From DAORIO01 sp035438585 (GTDB taxonomy: Bacteria > Patescibacteriota > Minisyncoccia > Phycocordibacterales > UBA9973), in NCBI GenBank assembly GCA_035438585.1, contig DAORIO010000026.1, forward strand, positions 1 to 7,535: a stretch of 7,535 bases of DNA, read 5' to 3'. Under the pieces are notes generated by a model. It ran no database searches. It was not told the origin of the DNA and worked only from the letters and a program-made list of their open reading frames with translations. Positions 6,701 to 7,535 of the stretch are shown here, one piece after another (the stretch's first letter is position 1; each line of letters opens with the position of its first letter). The position numbers were made by a program, and so were the translations under genes.

Positions 6701-7535
6701 ATCTCCTACAAGCTTTTCAGGTTCTCTTTGTCCTTCTTTTTTTAAATTTTCAGCAAGAACAGAAGATTTTGATAACGATGGTAAAAAAGATGTTTTATTG
6801 AATTGCCAAGATCGGGTGTCTTTTTTTAGAAACATTACAGATACTAGTAACTCTTCAAATCCAATAGTTTTTGACACAGAAGAAGTAATTAATAATTTTT
6901 TGGTCACTATAAATAAGGATACAGAAATAATTGATTTTAATAATGACGGTCTTAAAGATATTTTTCAAGCAGGAGGAAGTTATAGCTTGGATGTTTTTGA
7001 GAATACATCAAGTGGAGGCGCAATTAGTTTTTCTAATCAATTGAGTTTTTATGATGACGTAAATGAATTTTTGCCTTACGGTTCTTATAAAATATATAAA
7101 ATATACGATGTAGATAATGATGGTTTTAAAGATGTAACTTATTTTGCAATCAAAAATGGTGTTTCAAGTTTGGTTTTTATGAAAAATAACACATCAGGAA
7201 GTGGTTCAAGTATTAATTTTTCATCTCCTCAAATTATCGAAACTATTACAAATGGAGTAGTTTCAGATATTCAGTTTGAAGATATTGACGGTGATGGCAA
7301 AAAAGATCTTGTCAGTCAGTTCCTTAATTACGCAAATCAAAGTAAGGCAATCTCAGTAAGAAGAAATATTTCATCTGGAGGCAATATTTTGTTTGCAACA
7401 CCCGTGCTTAGTTCTGTTGCAGAGTACTCAAATGCAAATATGACAATTGTAGATATAGATGGGAATAATAAGTTAGATTTTGTTATTTCGGGTGCTACAA
7501 GTGGAATGAATAATGGAACAGATTCCTTGGTATAT
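714..7535 (+). CDS. Giant membrane-anchored surface protein, DUF11 modules plus FG-GAP/VCBS repeats (3' end outside window)
   Basis: One frame stays open for 2274 codons and leaves the window without a stop. The GTG at 714 is chosen because an in-frame TAA lies at 687-689 and the first in-frame ATG (843) falls at the end of the only membrane segment and would destroy it. Layout: basic N-terminus (1-25), transmembrane anchor (~26-45), EF-hand-like loop (59-70), beta-rich region resembling a jelly-roll (~75-195, ending in a SPILDSIRVTW strand), about ten DUF11-type Ig-like modules (~198-1840), then at least eight FG-GAP/VCBS repeats (1854 onward). DUF11 modules usually form stalks of surface proteins; FG-GAP repeats form calcium-binding beta-propellers seen in integrins and bacterial adhesins. 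The protein is probably extracellular and adhesive, but its ligand cannot be read from sequence. Cysteines occur in pairs in several modules, fitting an oxidising exterior. It is transcribed alone in this window, away from the tRNA. Confidence 0.9.
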   Translation, partial: MESELIQNSSPSRIKRFIKESSKNGLLIFSGIILLTVSFVAFGMFTQNDNTGFFLVDFNGNQDGIVSASETDLRQNIDVDVVAGVAKLSDGASSGFFTTSEIRPASFSQWDYIRVIAPVFSSLQNITGSLYTCDSIPVPISGYQNMQFVGTNLIVNINTLSTTTYPCIRVRVDMTNQTGNSGLSPILDSIRVTWDPRPLFLVSVSTPPSVQAGGVYSTTVSYSNSFVDATGVVVWMELPTYLNGSITNYTSSYNQNPQTSFSSATGGGVYTAGGITVNGIDVPPNSVYWNLGTVPAGRSGTLVVRLNTSSGWENGMVLNHLGHIQSSSGQEVVSDASTSIPGNQETEVIISSSPSPVLQKTVSGVASVGGVNYVVDAPPLVPIVTYTLILQNQSAPSGRETIFNPVITDDISDILNKLTSVCLIANPEDTRLVIKNNGVYSSLTGEITWSTTLGSFGNIPPGGSASVIYTVDYTGCPNGVFDNVATATADNFSSVTDSESVTIGIDTKPIGLFAKGDKIGSSQSVVAGVDDNPYTQQTYGDVFSYLLYRQNTGAVAIGGLVMADQISADHDFVSASLPSNVLGGQIYYNTSGSGNSPTVPPAYSVTGTGIVGTGWTTVAPATPSDVRWVAFYVPCLNSSFFPSGVSNSVCLNQPTSVIGTITVQIKQSGNFCQELEITNTGVFEINRASPDILNNSMSDLPVPIVNNDLEKTHAGPSLGSFSSLSTASGPSFLQVGNNGTYTFTVNNTGNDASQNTQLTINIPKVNVNGVSKYLNFVSATGGNVTTVVDATAGQISTVIIDLGTVTAGNFKTATVTLNLQSGVLNGSNFTVIGSVKGEDDNNCRDLTTTLSKETSVESSPVLQSFKTADERVIPGGDVIHYNINYRNIGTSPSTNTYVVDRVPQRTTFQTAYTSGTDSSGTTFNCIGCSVYFSNNLTNLPASLTTADPITVPLISSYFTIGQQISPGVWVPQGYAPEEVVWIAWRVDDTSFSTPIYPSGGLTKRVGFVVANDDNGFAPPVIPSPIGTLISNSPAILADGLPQAVAYQVFTTILPDPGLFLDKVSDKDFVRAGEVFNWIIEYYNDSGNSDTFVNLVDTLPPGVTISNVFHQWNPTAIANGASSGEVSILSNPNLNISGSSINFSPTAYKGGDLLKLEGGFLRLEMTVDNTVSSGEILVNGIQGHFENPSGAYDVFDTDEVYVENPDLWMSSKQPDIFDPVAGDSLNYTIIFSNEGPHDATNVVITDTLDEGLCYAGPTTVITPGWTLGEPVVTGDCNTGPTTLTWNNVISTSGYPTGVIPGLSGNIIVRYNISVVGSISPGTDLQNGACLQTDIIEDLVYDNCTGITVSTPLSDPYVEKEVQSTVNPGANANYSIKYGNDTKQPLTNSYIIDSLPDYNGDGKSDMKIISVIGTNGEQFYYHNDPLNGVAPTFDLSNPVSLGWQTTYSSNTNFIAIVTGPLAGNSPEYTVSVTLEATDPSTDLELPTGVSLTNTVEIFLPTGVNDQDYTNNTASATVITPGIDLWIEKTGNVEGGFPGVGPGDSMTYTVSFGNQGTVPACGVFITDVLSNTLNDASVIHNATNLSLVNIAGATVYPLNASGAQILNPVSVTFSQNADGDYLFDLGGLNVCLPPGSMGEFEIYADVDSSLPDGTVVSNTAVIGENSPDVEDILTNNTDSSQTVVYRSDLSIEKTGISKGLDNILGTGDDSTTQASVGENIQYTLKYNNIGSAPANNSVITETIPSGMCYIDGSITGYPADATIEFSNNNASSYSYNPIGPVDCNVTNFRIVFGSPIYPGNSFGEDSNIGNLGVKTNLSQSGVAGDLVLRLSNTVNPITFPVLRNYFYDYSEEDNLVDLNNDGLDDVTLEGREDGRIYRNTSVPGNVSFDMANPNIQIRLGPVIFEDLDNDGLKDIIHSNPNYTNTEKPYIGRNISTLSNIDFNNYITITSLPPSTSIQEVVDLNNDGLKDLLFKPNMGGALPIVVKNTSSVGNVAVDILSPTSFSGSLCPSFFKFSARTEDFDNDGKKDVLLNCQDRVSFFRNITDTSNSSNPIVFDTEEVINNFLVTINKDTEIIDFNNDGLKDIFQAGGSYSLDVFENTSSGGAISFSNQLSFYDDVNEFLPYGSYKIYKIYDVDNDGFKDVTYFAIKNGVSSLVFMKNNTSGSGSSINFSSPQIIETITNGVVSDIQFEDIDGDGKKDLVSQFLNYANQSKAISVRRNISSGGNILFATPVLSSVAEYSNANMTIVDIDGNNKLDFVISGATSGMNNGTDSLVY
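789..848 (+). other. N-terminal transmembrane anchor of the giant protein
   Basis: Residues 26-45 (LLIFSGIILLTVSFVAFGMF) form one hydrophobic segment. It is preceded by a basic stretch with R13, K15, R16, K19 and K23 and followed by polar residues QNDN. The positive-inside rule puts the N-terminus in the cytoplasm and the rest outside. No AxA-type cleavage site follows directly, so an uncleaved signal anchor is more likely than a removed signal peptide. Confidence 0.8.
882..923 (+). other. EF-hand/dockerin-like calcium loop next to the anchor
   Basis: Residues 57-70 read DFNGNQDGIVSASE. Taking N59 as position 1, the loop has N61 at 3, D63 at 5, G64 at 6, a hydrophobic V66 at 8, S67 at 9 and E70 at 12, the classic 12-residue EF-hand spacing with N in place of the usual first D. 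It is a single loop with no obvious partner hand nearby. Calcium binding is inferred from spacing alone. Confidence 0.5.
1305..6215 (+). repeat. Array of about ten DUF11-type Ig-like modules
   Basis: Modules start near residues 198, 355, 507, 708, 860, 1055, 1203, 1352, 1517 and 1683. The better ones share the family signature: a start such as DLWIEKT or PVLQKTV, then a G..V.YT.....N.G strand pair, then a [IV]TD.LP.G-like strand. Clear examples are VITDTLDEGLCYAG in the seventh, LVDTLPPGVTISNV in the sixth and VITETIPSGMCYIDG in the tenth. The first, third and fourth are more divergent. Spacing of about 150-200 residues is longer than the core domain, so each carries loops or an extra beta domain. 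Sequences differ widely, so this is an old array, not a recent tandem amplification. Confidence 0.8.
4896..4922 (+). other. Isolated DxNxDGxxD calcium loop inside the eighth DUF11 module
   Basis: Residues 1395-1403 read DYNGDGKSD, with D1395, N1397, D1399, G1400 and D1403 at the ligand positions of FG-GAP or thrombospondin-type calcium loops. It directly follows the module's IIDSLP strand, where other modules continue with a P.G turn. The loop therefore appears inserted into, or to replace, that turn. Confidence 0.5.
6273..7535 (+). repeat. At least eight FG-GAP/VCBS repeats (beta-propeller), cut by the window edge
   Basis: Calcium loops start at residues 1854, 1903, 1959, 2018, 2074, 2132, 2190 and 2247. 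The first seven match D.[DN].DG..D: for example DLNNDGLDD, DLDNDGLKD, DFDNDGKKD and DIDGDGKKD. The eighth, DIDGNNKLD, lacks the standard DG. Spacing is 49 and then 56-59 residues, a normal blade length. Most blades also carry an N[TI]S..G...F-type segment after the loop, as in RNTSVPGNVSF and ENTSSGGAISF, typical of VCBS-type repeats. The final blade is incomplete here and more may follow beyond the edge. Confidence 0.85.

Noticed and set aside
6575..6907. Minus-strand open frame of 110 codons
   Set aside because: It is antisense to the FG-GAP repeats, and its regularity mirrors the repeats on the other strand.

Overview
This AT-rich window holds one small complete gene, one tRNA with an unusual repeat beside it, and the first 2274 codons of a giant surface-protein gene that runs off the right edge. 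The style suggests a member of the Candidate Phyla Radiation (Patescibacteria): AT-rich DNA, weak or absent Shine-Dalgarno sequences, TATAAT boxes very close to start codons, compact spacing, and a huge DUF11/FG-GAP surface protein. This placement is an inference and no taxonomic marker is present. The giant frame contains no in-frame TGA, TAA or TAG, and glycine is written with GGN. TGA is therefore not being read as glycine, which argues against the recoded Gracilibacteria/Absconditabacteria.

Bases 1-333: a 79-residue glutaredoxin-like thiol-disulfide protein (28-267) with a CTYC active site. Two perfect TATAAT hexamers lie just before its ATG, and a perfect 17-bp hairpin terminator follows it.

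Bases 328-602: a minus-strand tRNA-Arg(CCT) (511-582) and a 143-bp palindrome-rich segment (332-474). Both ends of the segment look like copies of the tRNA 3' end in opposite orientations. A second, longer hairpin (468-517) is fused to the tRNA: its outer stem is the tRNA acceptor strand itself. This is the least ordinary part of the window.

Bases 583-713: a short intergenic region that must carry the tRNA promoter (minus strand) and the promoter of the giant gene (plus strand).

Bases 714-7535: one uninterrupted frame, open at the right edge. In order it has a short basic cytoplasmic N-terminus, one transmembrane anchor, an EF-hand-like loop, a beta-rich region, about ten DUF11-type Ig-like modules (residues ~198-1840), and then at least eight FG-GAP/VCBS repeats with DxDxDG calcium loops (residues ~1854 to the edge). 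The likely picture is an anchored, calcium-stiffened stalk displaying a beta-propeller, probably for attachment to a surface or another cell. The glutaredoxin-like gene and the giant gene are separated by terminators and the tRNA and do not form an operon.
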